A program made the position numbers and the translations under genes. From assembly GCA_934343805.1 (NCBI GenBank), contig CAKRIN010000001.1, forward strand, positions 124,001-188,000: a stretch of 64,000 nt of DNA, written 5' to 3'. The DNA is from an uncultured Lachnospira sp. (GTDB lineage Bacteria; Bacillota; Clostridia; Lachnospirales; Lachnospiraceae). The notes under the pieces were generated by a model. The model had not been told where the DNA came from, ran no database searches, and saw nothing but the letters and a program-made list of their open reading frames with translations. This document shows, in pieces, positions 53,136-63,300 of this stretch (within the stretch, counting starts at the first letter, position 1; the number at the start of each line of letters is the position of its first letter).

Positions 53136-55562
53136 TTACTTTCTAAGTTCAATTCCGTCAGCCTCAAGATCCTTAAATATCTTCTCCATTACTGGAGTGA
53201 TATCCTTATCCTCAAGTGTTCTGTCCTTAGCTCTGAATGCAATTGAGTAAGCAACTGACTTGAAGCCTTCTTTTATCTGACTACCTTCGTAAATATCGAA
53301 GAGACTGTAGCTTTCTAATATCTTGCCACCGCGCTTCTCAATAATCTTCTCAACTTCACCAACTGGAAGTTCCTTAGGCATTACCATACTGATATCTCTT
53401 GTTACTGCCGGGAACTTTGCAATTCCTGTAAACTTCTTATCAAAGCTTGCCATTTCTGTAACAGTTGGAATATCAATAACAACAATATACGTTCTCTCAC
53501 CGATTGAGTAAGTATCAGCAACATCTGGATGAAGTTCTCCGATGTAACCAATCTTCTTATCAGCGTAATATACATCAGCCTGACGACCTGGATGTAAGAA
53601 TGGAATACCAGCCTTAGCATCATATGTTGGCTTCTTCTTCATTCCAATCTTCTCAAGGAATTCCTCAATAACGCCCTTCATTGAATAGAAATCAACACCA
53701 CCGAAAGCTCCGAGTGTGAATTCAACTCTCTCATCTGGAAGCTCATTAACATCATCTGCTGCAAGGTAAACCTTAGCTAATTCATATAACTTAACATTCT
53801 TGTTTCTTCTGTTATAGTTAGTAGATAATGATGTAAGCATTCCGTGGATTGGAAGTGTTCTCATAACTGAGAAATCCTCTCCTAATGGATTAGAGATTAC
53901 AACTGTCTTTCTGTATACAGAATCAGCAGGAAGCTTTAACTTATCGAATACCTTAGGGCTTTCAAATGAGTATGTCATAGCCTGTGAGAATCCTGTAAAC
54001 TGGGCAACCTCAGAAGCTGCATCTTCAATGCTCTGCTCAAAAGAAATCTTACCCATTGTAGTCTCTCCCTTAGGAAGCGTTGTTGGAATGTTATCATATC
54101 CGAAGAATCTTGCAACTTCCTCTGCTATATCAGCGTCTCTGTTAAGATCCTGTCTGAATGTTGGGATAATAAGCTCATTAGCATCTTTATCATATTCAAC
54201 TTCAAGTCTTTCAAAGTAAGAAAGCATATCTTCATCTGATACATTAGTACCAAGTAAAGCATTGTACTTAGCTGGCTCAAATGGAAGTCTCTTCTTAGTT
54301 ACAGGATTAGGATATACATCAACAACTCCACCTACAACATCACCTGCATCAAGCTCTTCGATAAGCTGGCATGCTCTGTTGATAGCTTCCATTGCGTTCT
54401 CTGGGTCAAGTCCCTTCTCGAACTTACCAGAAGCATCTGTTCTTAAACCAATCTTCTTAGTTGTCTTTCTGATATTAGTTCCGTCAAATGTAGCTGCCTC
54501 AAAAAGCATTGTCTTGACATCATCAGTAATCATTGAATTCTCGCCACCCATGATACCTGCGATACCAACAGGCTTCTCACCATCGCAGATAAGCAGTGTC
54601 TGTGCATCAAGAGTTCTCTCCTGGCCATCAAGTGTTACGAACTTCTCACCTTCAGAAGCTGTTCTTACAACAATCTTGTGATCCGCAATAGTATCATAGT
54701 CATATGCGTGCATTGGCTGACCATATTCTTCCATAACATAGTTAGTGATATCAACAATGTTATTAATTGGTCTGATGCCTGCCGTCATAAGTCTTTGCTG
54801 CATCCACTTTGGAGATGGAGCTAGTCTTATATTCTTAACAACTCTTGCAACATATCTTGAGCAAAGCTCTTTAGCTTCAATATCAACTGAAACCATTGTG
54901 TTAACATCCTCGTCGTTACCTGTCTTAGTAACAACCGGTGGATTGAAAGGCTTTCTGAATGTGGCAGCTGCTTCTCTTGCAATACCGATAACACTGTAGC
55001 AGTCTACACGGTTATTAGTAATCTCATATTCAAATACCGTATCGTTAAGTCCTAAGTACTCTATTGCACTTGAACCAACAACCGCATCATCTCCAAATAT
55101 ATATATTCCTCCCTCTGGTGCATCTGGGAAGAATTCTCTTGAAGAACCAAGTTCCTCGATAGAGCACATCATACCACATGACTCTACTCCTCTTAACTTG
55201 CCCTTCTTAATCTTAATTCCGTCTTCCGGAAGTGCCCCACCATCATGTCCTCCGGCAACTTTACCTCCGTCTAATACTACAGGAACCTTCTGTCCGCTTG
55301 AACCAACTTCGATGTTAGGTGCACCTGTTACAATCTGCACATTCTCACTGCCAACATTAACCTGGCATATAACAAGCTTGTCTGCATCAGGATGTCTCTC
55401 AACTGAGAGAATCTGTCCAACTACGATTTTATCAAGGTTCTTGTCAAATGCATTGAAACACTCTACCTTAGTTCCTGAAAGTGTCATTGCATCTCTGAAT
55501 TCCTGATCTGTACACTCAAGACCTGGAACCATTGCTTTTATCCAATTTAATGATGTATTCAT
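53136..55562 (-). CDS. pheT: Phenylalanyl-tRNA synthetase beta subunit
   Basis: 808 residues in the full bacterial layout. An OB-fold tRNA-binding domain is at ~40-150 (VVGQILSVERHPDADKLVIC), B3/4 editing domain (YEITNNRVDCYSVIGIARE), B5 domain, the core class II-like domain, and the C-terminal anticodon-binding FDX domain (FPAVTRDISMVMPKELPVGEVE). With PheS it forms the alpha2beta2 enzyme. It starts 63 bp after pheS, and queA follows. Confidence 0.97.
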   Translation of the reverse strand: MNTSLNWIKAMVPGLECTDQEFRDAMTLSGTKVECFNAFDKNLDKIVVGQILSVERHPDADKLVICQVNVGSENVQIVTGAPNIEVGSSGQKVPVVLDGGKVAGGHDGGALPEDGIKIKKGKLRGVESCGMMCSIEELGSSREFFPDAPEGGIYIFGDDAVVGSSAIEYLGLNDTVFEYEITNNRVDCYSVIGIAREAAATFRKPFNPPVVTKTGNDEDVNTMVSVDIEAKELCSRYVARVVKNIRLAPSPKWMQQRLMTAGIRPINNIVDITNYVMEEYGQPMHAYDYDTIADHKIVVRTASEGEKFVTLDGQERTLDAQTLLICDGEKPVGIAGIMGGENSMITDDVKTMLFEAATFDGTNIRKTTKKIGLRTDASGKFEKGLDPENAMEAINRACQLIEELDAGDVVGGVVDVYPNPVTKKRLPFEPAKYNALLGTNVSDEDMLSYFERLEVEYDKDANELIIPTFRQDLNRDADIAEEVARFFGYDNIPTTLPKGETTMGKISFEQSIEDAASEVAQFTGFSQAMTYSFESPKVFDKLKLPADSVYRKTVVISNPLGEDFSVMRTLPIHGMLTSLSTNYNRRNKNVKLYELAKVYLAADDVNELPDERVEFTLGAFGGVDFYSMKGVIEEFLEKIGMKKKPTYDAKAGIPFLHPGRQADVYYADKKIGYIGELHPDVADTYSIGERTYIVVIDIPTVTEMASFDKKFTGIAKFPAVTRDISMVMPKELPVGEVEKIIEKRGGKILESYSLFDIYEGSQIKEGFKSVAYSIAFRAKDRTLEDKDITPVMEKIFKDLEADGIELRK

Positions 55563-55625
55563 ATCGTCATTCTCCTTAAATATACTTTATCTTATTCCAG
55601 TCATTAGACCACTATATGAATCGAT

Positions 55626-56645
55626 TTAGAACTGCTTTATGAATCTGATATCATTCTCATATAGGAGTCTCATGTCATCGATTTCGTACTTAAGAAGAGC
55701 AACTCTCTCAAGTCCTACACCAAAGGCAAATCCTGTATATTCTTCCTTATCAATTCCGCAAAGTTCAAATACATGTGGGTGAACCATTCCGCAGCCAAGG
55801 ATTTCGATCCAGCCCTCGCCCTTGCAGAAACGGCATCCTTTACCACCACATTTGAAACAGCTTACATCCATCTCGGCACTAGGCTCAGTGAATGGGAAAT
55901 GATGTGGTCTGAACTTAACTTTAGTATCAGGTCCGAAAAGTTCCTTGGCAAATTCCGCCAGTGTTCCCTTAAGGTCTGCAAATGTGATTCCCTTATCTAT
56001 TACAAGACCTTCTACCTGATGGAAGCATGGTGAATGTGTAGCATCAACTTCATCTGCTCTGTATACACGTCCAGGAGAAATCATTCTGATAGGGAGCTTT
56101 CCTTTCTCCATAACTCTTGCCTGAACTGGGGAAGTCTGTGTACGGAGTACTATCTTGTCATTGATATAGAATGTGTCCTGTTCATCCTTAGCCGGGTGGT
56201 TAGCTGGTATGTTGAGCGCCTCAAAGTTGTAGTAATCATACTCAACTTCCGGTCCGTCAACTACTTCATAACCCATTCCGATGAATATCTTCTGGATTTC
56301 TTCTAATGCAAGTGTATTAGGATGCTTATGTCCTAACTCATCTCTTTTAGATGGAAGAGTAACATCAATTACTTCACTCTTTAACTGAAGTTCTCTCTTC
56401 TTGGCAGCTAATTCTGTCTTAGCCTTATCTAACACCTCTTCAATTGCCTGTCTTGTCTCATTAACAATCTGACCAACCTTAGGTCTGTCTTCTGGTGCAA
56501 CATCCTTCATACCTTTAAGTACTTCAGTAAGTTCACCCTTCTTTCCAAGGAAAGCAACTCTGATATCATTCAGCTTATCAAGCGAATCAGTTTCATTAAT
56601 CTGTGCTAAAGCTCTCTCTCTAATTGCTTCAAGTCTTTCTTTCAT
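55626..56645 (-). CDS. pheS: Phenylalanyl-tRNA synthetase alpha subunit
   Basis: 339 residues from the ATG at 56645 (GGAGG 8 bp upstream), giving MKERLEAIRERA; the reading from 56681 adds only non-conserved residues. The N-terminal coiled coil is followed by class II motifs: HPNTLALEEIQKIF, LRTQTSPVQARVM, ISPGRVYRADEVDATHSPCFHQ and FAFGVGLERVALLKY. A CxxC...CxxC segment (CFKCGGKGCRFCKGEG) lies in a loop, as in several Firmicutes. It charges tRNA-Phe with PheT. I see no T-box in the 78-bp leader. Confidence 0.97.
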   Translation of the reverse strand: MKERLEAIRERALAQINETDSLDKLNDIRVAFLGKKGELTEVLKGMKDVAPEDRPKVGQIVNETRQAIEEVLDKAKTELAAKKRELQLKSEVIDVTLPSKRDELGHKHPNTLALEEIQKIFIGMGYEVVDGPEVEYDYYNFEALNIPANHPAKDEQDTFYINDKIVLRTQTSPVQARVMEKGKLPIRMISPGRVYRADEVDATHSPCFHQVEGLVIDKGITFADLKGTLAEFAKELFGPDTKVKFRPHHFPFTEPSAEMDVSCFKCGGKGCRFCKGEGWIEILGCGMVHPHVFELCGIDKEEYTGFAFGVGLERVALLKYEIDDMRLLYENDIRFIKQF

Positions 56646-56706
56646 CCTTATAGCCTCCATACTTCTTTCGCTTTTTATCAATCGTCTGCGTAAAAAGCCA
56701 CTTTTT

Positions 56707-56734
56707 ATTGTAACATATCGATTTTATTTTGCAA
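56707..56734 (-). promoter_or_regulatory. Promoter of the pheS-pheT-queA group
   Basis: Minus strand -35 TTGCAA (56729-56734), 16-bp spacer, extended -10 TGTTACAAT (-10 TACAAT at 56707-56712). The -35 lies in the end of the upstream gene. Confidence 0.65.
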
Positions 56735-58253
56735 CCCTGTGTCTTCTCTCATACATCTCAATCACCCTGATTGCATCCTGACTGTATTCCGGATTAGATA
56801 AAGTAACATTCTTAATATTCTGTTTTGCTTCATCAATCTGATTCTCATTATATTCAATCTGATTTCTGAGTTTCTGTCTTCTTACAACCAGTTCATGTCT
56901 TATCTCAACCATTTCTTTCGGGTTATACAAAGCCCTGACTCTTCCAAGCCACACATGGACATTATATAATCCAAGTTTTTTAAGATTCTGTTCAAGTTTT
57001 AATTCTGCCTGATTAAGTGCTGAGGTCATATCAAGCATCCTTTTTTGTTCATCCTTCATATCCAGATACACCTGATACTTATTGCCTAATTCATATGCAC
57101 TCTTCACTCCGAATTTGGTGTACTCATAATCAAGTGTGTTAGCTGCATTTATATATTTTATTTTTATCTTATTGAGCAAAGCGGTTGCTTTATTAAGTTT
57201 TATCTCTGTTATAAGCACTTTTCTTTCAGTTATCTTTAATACCGCAACCATGCCAACAACCAGAATTGCAGCAAGCAAGGATACCATAATAAAAAATCCA
57301 ATATTAGAATCATCTTCTGATACGCCTATTGATATCAGAAAAACAACAAATACTAACGCAAATGCAAACAACGCCAGTTTTGCAAGGCTTCTTATCCTTA
57401 TCTGTTTTTTTACAAGATCTTTAGCCTCAAGCCTTAAGCCCAGTCTCTCGCCTTCTACCATTCTCATGTCACGTTTTACGGAATCGTAATATTCTTCCTG
57501 TGCCCTTAAAAGTTTTAAACCTCCTGGCAGTTCATCTTCTACAGCTTCCATTCTTCTATAAGAAGCATTTGATAATTTCTGTTCTGATGCCTTAATTATT
57601 CTTCTGTCTACAGACATCGAATCAATTCTTGAGGCCATTTCCTCTATATTTTTTCTTATATCGTCAGGAGCTTCCTCAATAAGTGTTATATCGTTAAATT
57701 CCTCAGTCACAGATTCATATTCATCTTTTGCAGCCTCTGCATGAGCCGCTGCTTCTTCCATAATGTCGCACTGGCTTTTTACATATAATTCTATATCACT
57801 AGTCTTGAATTTCTCAGTATCAACCTTTTCCAGTTTTTTGGGTTTTCTCGTTACATCCGGAAGAATAACCGGTTCTTTCTTTATTTCTTCTGTCTCCTGT
57901 TTTGCCTTACTGTCTCCTCCAAGGTTCTCTACAGTCTTTATAAGATTCTGTGCCTGGACACTGTTAAGAAGATGATCATACTTCTCCTCATCAAGCATAG
58001 ACTGTTTCTGTCTTCCCTGTGTCTTTTTATCTGGCACATAAGTCTTTTCTATCTCTGGCTTTTTATTATCTTTGCCATCAATGTCAAAGCCTTCAAAAAG
58101 TTCAGATATATCCATCCCGCTGTCTTTGTCAGTTGTTATATCCTGTAAATTATCATCTTCACTTATATGTTCATTGTCATAAACAAGATCTTCCAGATTC
58201 TCGAGGTCATAATCCTGTATATATGTCTTTTTTAAAAATTTAAGCAATCCCAT
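56724..58253 (-). CDS. Membrane coiled-coil protein of an uncharacterised four-gene cassette
   Basis: 509 residues; I do not recognise a family. Residues 1-150 are acidic and low complexity (an IDGKDNKKPE linker type). Residues ~160-285 are coiled coil (KSQCDIMEEAAAHAEAAKDE). Two membrane helices follow at about 288-310 and 318-340, separated by a short polar loop (SEDDSN). Residues ~345-500 are again coiled coil (ALNQAELKLEQNLKKLG, RRQKLRNQIEYNENQID). Both ends should be cytoplasmic. It is the last gene of the cassette, after the 282-residue protein. It may anchor the cassette products at the membrane. Confidence 0.7.
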   Translation of the reverse strand: MGLLKFLKKTYIQDYDLENLEDLVYDNEHISEDDNLQDITTDKDSGMDISELFEGFDIDGKDNKKPEIEKTYVPDKKTQGRQKQSMLDEEKYDHLLNSVQAQNLIKTVENLGGDSKAKQETEEIKKEPVILPDVTRKPKKLEKVDTEKFKTSDIELYVKSQCDIMEEAAAHAEAAKDEYESVTEEFNDITLIEEAPDDIRKNIEEMASRIDSMSVDRRIIKASEQKLSNASYRRMEAVEDELPGGLKLLRAQEEYYDSVKRDMRMVEGERLGLRLEAKDLVKKQIRIRSLAKLALFAFALVFVVFLISIGVSEDDSNIGFFIMVSLLAAILVVGMVAVLKITERKVLITEIKLNKATALLNKIKIKYINAANTLDYEYTKFGVKSAYELGNKYQVYLDMKDEQKRMLDMTSALNQAELKLEQNLKKLGLYNVHVWLGRVRALYNPKEMVEIRHELVVRRQKLRNQIEYNENQIDEAKQNIKNVTLSNPEYSQDAIRVIEMYERRHRVAK

Positions 58254-58271
58254 ACATTCACCATCTGCCTT

Positions 58272-59120
58272 CTAAAATATCCTGCTGTATTTAATGTAAC
58301 TATTCTTCCATTCATACAGTTTAGCACTGACTGCCCTGTTATAATCTCCCAGACTGTCATTTTCTTTCAATGCTTCAAGCTTTTCAAGTTCTCTGTATTC
58401 ATCACTGTATCTTGCATTGTCCATAAGTGTTTCAAGTTCACACCCTGCTACATACTCATCCTCTGTAACATCGACATTTACCGGAGCTTTATCTCTTTTA
58501 GCAAGTATTCTTGCAGCAATAGCGCATTTCTTAGATTCTTCATGCTGTCCATACCTGTATGCCTCATCATAATAATCTGCTGCCTGACTATACATGAACA
58601 TTCTCGCATATGCAGTTCCAAGATTATGATATACCCTTGTAATATCAACTGCCAGCAGTCCTTTACACTGATACTCTTTTATAACGGATTCATAGCATTT
58701 AACTGCACTGAAATAACATTCATTATTAAGAAAACCGTCTCCTCTTGTTTTCAGTCTCTCGCATATATTCTGCTTGCCAAGTGTTCCTAGGATTTCTCTT
58801 ATCTGTTCAATCTCTTCCACAGAATAATAATCTACTGTTTTAAGTATTGTGACAATTATCTGGGCCAGTCCCGCTTTTTTCTCCATTAAATTCCGTACTC
58901 TGTCAGCCAGTTCTTCTTCTCCCGTCTGCCTTAAGAATTCAACAAGCCGTCCATTGACAAACTCATGTCCGATAAGATATATATTATTGTATATGTAATA
59001 ACAGAGTTCTTCGGCAGTATATAGCCGGATACCTGTTCCTTCTACAACGAGAGGTTTGTCCGTCTCTTTTCCCCTGCACAATATAATTCTTCCCACTTGT
59101 AATCTCCTTCTGTATTCCAA
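58272..59120 (-). CDS. TPR-like protein of the four-gene cassette
   Basis: 282 residues, soluble. The N-terminal ~90 residues (GIRLYTAEELCYYIYNNIYLIG, GRLVEFLRQTGEEELADRV) form a unit I do not recognise. Residues ~130-215 show helical repeats of TPR type: AVKCYESVIKEYQCKGLLA and TRVYHNLGTAYARMFMYSQAADYYDEAYRYG. The C-terminal part is acidic and polar. It starts 8 bp after the Hsp70-like gene and is followed at 18 bp by the membrane coiled-coil gene. It may be a scaffold for the cassette complex. Confidence 0.72.
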   Translation of the reverse strand: MEYRRRLQVGRIILCRGKETDKPLVVEGTGIRLYTAEELCYYIYNNIYLIGHEFVNGRLVEFLRQTGEEELADRVRNLMEKKAGLAQIIVTILKTVDYYSVEEIEQIREILGTLGKQNICERLKTRGDGFLNNECYFSAVKCYESVIKEYQCKGLLAVDITRVYHNLGTAYARMFMYSQAADYYDEAYRYGQHEESKKCAIAARILAKRDKAPVNVDVTEDEYVAGCELETLMDNARYSDEYRELEKLEALKENDSLGDYNRAVSAKLYEWKNSYIKYSRIF

Positions 59121-59128
59121 TAACAGAT

Positions 59129-60295
59129 TTAATCTTCATTCTTAAACTCTAATTCTTTATATATAACTTTTCCTGAGCTTTTATAAAAATCCCCGAATCC
59201 TTTATCCCTAATGCATATAAGACATCTGTCCACTCCGGCAAATCTTACATTCATTGATATCCTTGTTGTCTTTCCTTCCCTGAAAGGTATTTCACTTATA
59301 TCAATATCTTCATCATAATATCTTTTATCGGGAGTTGTTATTCTTAAAGTTATTGTCCTGATATCATCAAGCACGAATTCCATCGTTCTGTCAATCATAT
59401 ACCAGTTAGTTCCTTCTCTGACAATCCTGAATCTCTTTGCCTGACCATATTGTGAGATATCCATTTCAATCCCATATTTTACTCTGTTATCCAGCAGTAG
59501 TTCCACATTTCTGAACAATTCCGGTTTAAGGAGCTCCATCGCTGAATAACACGCTCCTTTAGAGAAAAGATTCTGTCCTACAAATGCTTTTCTTCTTGTA
59601 ACCATAAGCTTGGCAAACCTGGGTGGAAGTTCAGTCACATCAAATCCGGCTCCTGTAAGATAAGCCGCCGAAACAGGACGCTTTATAAAATAATCCTCAG
59701 CAAAGCTGCACAATTCTTCTTCGACACTCTCTAACCCGGTTCTTTGTAAAACAACATTTTTTATATTTTCTGATGTATATTCCACATTTTCCTGCAAAAG
59801 ATAACTTACATTATCTATCTTTCTTACTCCAAGTCTTACACAGTGGATACCATCTTCATCATATTCAATCAATGCAACTCCTGAAGAAGAAAGTTCTCTT
59901 TTCTGACTGTACGAATAATAAGCAAAGCTTTCCGTCTTGCTAATTATCTGCCATCTGCCATCTTTAATTCCTGTTCTTCTGACAGCTTCCCTTAAAGCAT
60001 TGAGCGCGTCCATATAAAAATATGGAAAAGAAATACATACACTAAGAACTTCTGTTGTATTAGTTACTCTCATGCATTCCGCTATTACATTATTAAGTAT
60101 TCTTGTAAGGCTGTCTGCATCTATACCATCATCGCCTGATATAATATCCTTAAGTGGTACCGGATTCACATATTCTCTCGAATCCTGTGCCAGATTAACT
60201 GATTGCACAGATGAACTCTTTGCATCATACACTGCTGCCTGAGTGGTAGTGTTTTCCATGTCAATTCCAACAATGAGACCTTTCCCCTGTTCCAT
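59129..60295 (-). CDS. Hsp70/actin-fold ATPase-like protein of the four-gene cassette (DUF5716-like)
   Basis: 388 residues. It begins LIVGIDMENTTTQAAVYD, a phosphate-1-type motif of the Hsp70/actin/sugar-kinase fold; GVALIEYDEDGIHCVRLG fits phosphate-2 and AAYLTGAGFD the adenosine motif. The Hsp70 substrate-binding domain is absent; the C-terminal ~90 residues are beta-rich (RTITLRITTPDKRYYDE, RISMNVRFAGVDRCLICIRDK). I match it from memory to DUF5716 of Lachnospiraceae. It would bind nucleotide, with catalysis unproven. It starts 11 bp after the giant gene. Confidence 0.72.
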   Translation of the reverse strand: MEQGKGLIVGIDMENTTTQAAVYDAKSSSVQSVNLAQDSREYVNPVPLKDIISGDDGIDADSLTRILNNVIAECMRVTNTTEVLSVCISFPYFYMDALNALREAVRRTGIKDGRWQIISKTESFAYYSYSQKRELSSSGVALIEYDEDGIHCVRLGVRKIDNVSYLLQENVEYTSENIKNVVLQRTGLESVEEELCSFAEDYFIKRPVSAAYLTGAGFDVTELPPRFAKLMVTRRKAFVGQNLFSKGACYSAMELLKPELFRNVELLLDNRVKYGIEMDISQYGQAKRFRIVREGTNWYMIDRTMEFVLDDIRTITLRITTPDKRYYDEDIDISEIPFREGKTTRISMNVRFAGVDRCLICIRDKGFGDFYKSSGKVIYKELEFKNED

Positions 60296-60306
60296 ACCTT
60301 AACTCC

Positions 60307-63300
60307 TTATTTCATTGGTCTAAACATCTGCTTAGTAACATATTCTTCAACGCTGTAACTGCGCATCAGCTTCTTAAGTGTCGCAAGATCATGCTGGCTG
60401 CGGCTGTCAAGGCAGTCATTAATTGCTGCAAATCTTCCATCTGCCATATCAGGACTCACATCCTTATATTCATAATACATATCTTCTGTAACACTTTTTT
60501 CTTTATTGCCATTAATAGAAATACAATAATTAATATGATCTCCATAAAAAAGAGTAAATCTGCATGTATAGATCCCCCACTCATTGGATTTCATTGTCTG
60601 GGTTATTTTATCCCTGCTATCGTTCAACGAATATGTTATATCAACCTTACTCATTGGATCAGCTATATACTCTATAACAGTAACCCCCATTACATTATAT
60701 GGCATATTAAGAATTCCCTCGAATCTTTTATAGAAGCCATATATCCTGTCTGCTGCGCATAACTCATCAAATACATTCTGAACCATTTCTTTTTTCTTAT
60801 CATTATCAGCAAGTGCAGCTGGATTTCTGGATATATCCTTAAGCCATGCCACATAACAGCATTCCGGAAGTCCATACCCATCCTGCATACATTCCTCAAT
60901 AACCTTAAAAACAATATCATTAGCTTTCTTCTGCCTTATAAGATATAGCTGTGAATTATATGACAGATAAGCCTTAACAATAAGCATATCAGGAATCTTA
61001 CTGTAATAATCTGCAAACACTTCCGTCAGACGTCCTGTATGAACACCTGTATACATCATCTGCGCAATGATGCGTTCTGACATAGCAGTTACATTTACTC
61101 CATAATTAACAGCTGCTTTCCATACATTATACATTTCATCATTAGTTCCATTAAAATACTGAACCATATATGAAAGTACATGCTCATTGTATATATGCTC
61201 CCTGAATATATCTGTTGTTATCTCATCAATAATATTATTATGTGTATCCGTTACATTCTGCAGAATATAATCCACCATTTTAAGAAGCTTTGCAGGTGCA
61301 GTATTCTTGCAGCCATACTTCTGTGTTATCTCATATGCCTGTGAATACATTCCTGCATCTATAAGCACTTCTGTCAGCATCCTGGCGTCTGTATCAGATA
61401 AATCATCCGTATCTATATATGGATATTCATGCCAGAAATCATCAGAAATGTAATATTTGCTGTAATATTCTATCATCCATGAATTGACTTTTTTCTTATA
61501 TTCCCTGTTGACAGCATCACACCTTTTAACAGCCTTATAGATTGCAAGTGTATTATCATCATTAATCCCTTTTCTATGCATAACATATGAGTTATTAACA
61601 AGATATCCTGCATCCTGCTCACAGTATCTTCCTGCTTCGTTCCACACCGTATCATAATCTTCTGATGCAAATACGGTTTCAATTTCATAGTCAATGTTAT
61701 CCCTTATATTACCATCAATACATTCAAATGTTATATTACACTCGCCTGTGTATGTGTAAATATACGCCTTGTTATCTGCAAGTTCATACCTGCATGTTTC
61801 TTTCATCTGAACATTATCAACAATTACAGATGTAACAACATTATCAAACACAACAAGTCTGTGTATATATTTTAATCTGCCAACAAAAAGTCCGGTGTCT
61901 TCTCTTATGTATTCTGCTCCAAGGAACTCCTTATATAAAACAATAAGATAATCATTAATCTTTCCCTGCTTTAACTGCTCATACACAAATATTCCTATAT
62001 TCTTTTTGTAATTCTCATATACATCCTTATACACCTGCTTATTAGTAACAATATTGGCATATAAAAAAGCCTTATCATAATCTCCCAGTGTATTATCATA
62101 TGCAAAATATAATAGCACAATCTTTGGAAGCTGCCTGCCAAGATTCTTTTCCATACTTGATATATAAAACTCATACAGGCGTGTTATTCTTAAGCCTCTC
62201 AGCACGCCCTTCTCATATGCAGGAAAACACTCTTTCCCCGTAAGTCCCAGCCTTACCATATGCGTAACAAGTGCAGTAAGTATCTCATCCTTGTCGTACT
62301 GTTCGTACAATCTTTCCAGAATTGCAGGCATTCTTAAATCAAGTGTCTTCTCTCTTGCCGCAACATCCGCAATCTGCATGGCAAGCTTTTCACTTATAAT
62401 CTGATATCTGCAGCCAAAAGCTATAACTTTAATCTCAAAATTATTAAGCACCCTGAGTAATGATGGCTGTGAATTGATAATGTTCATTGCCTCAAGATAC
62501 ATAACCGGACTATTACATCCCTCATTAACAATATCTTTGATTCTGATTAAACGTATGCTTCTGTTGCTCTCTGTATCAGAATTAAGATAAAAAAGCACCC
62601 ATAAAATCCTGTATGTATCATATCCATTTTCAAAGAACTTTCTTACCTGTTTCTCTACTTCTGCAGTATATTCCTCTGACTTAATAACAAGAGTTGATAC
62701 ATACAGAAAATAACAGTATAGTTCCACATTGTCATCTATTCTTCCAAGAATATCTTTCTTGAGCTTTTCATATAAATCTTCAGCCTCTTCATCTCTTCCA
62801 GACATGCACAGCAACTGAATCCATACAAGATCATAAAATACATCTGGTCCCTTTATGCCTCTTATTCTGTCAACTATCTTGGTACATTCTGAAAACCACT
62901 TTTCTTTCTTGATGTGATGCATTCTGAAGTCAAGGTATTCTTTCGTAAGTAACACAAGTGCTTTCTTATCTTCTCTTCTTGCACTATAATCCCCACTTGA
63001 TTCTTCTTTACTTCCGAATGCCTCCACTGCAATTCTTAAATGCTGTCTGTATGTATCAATATATATATATCCATAATTCTTTCCAGCGTGCAGTTTATCT
63101 GCAACAGCAAGAAACTCCAGTTCCAGTCTGTCACCTGTAAAATCATCTGTTGATATATGATTCTTTTCAGGCTGTATGAATCCTGCATCTGATTTTATAA
63201 AAATATCTACACTTCCAACACCTGTTTTTTCAAGCATAAATGTATACATCTGACTATCATCAGCAATGTCAGCATTTATATACTGTACATCTGTGCTTAT

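Noticed and set aside
56646..56706. T-box or attenuator before pheS
   Set aside because: Too short, and no T-box sequence or terminator stem with a T-run is visible.
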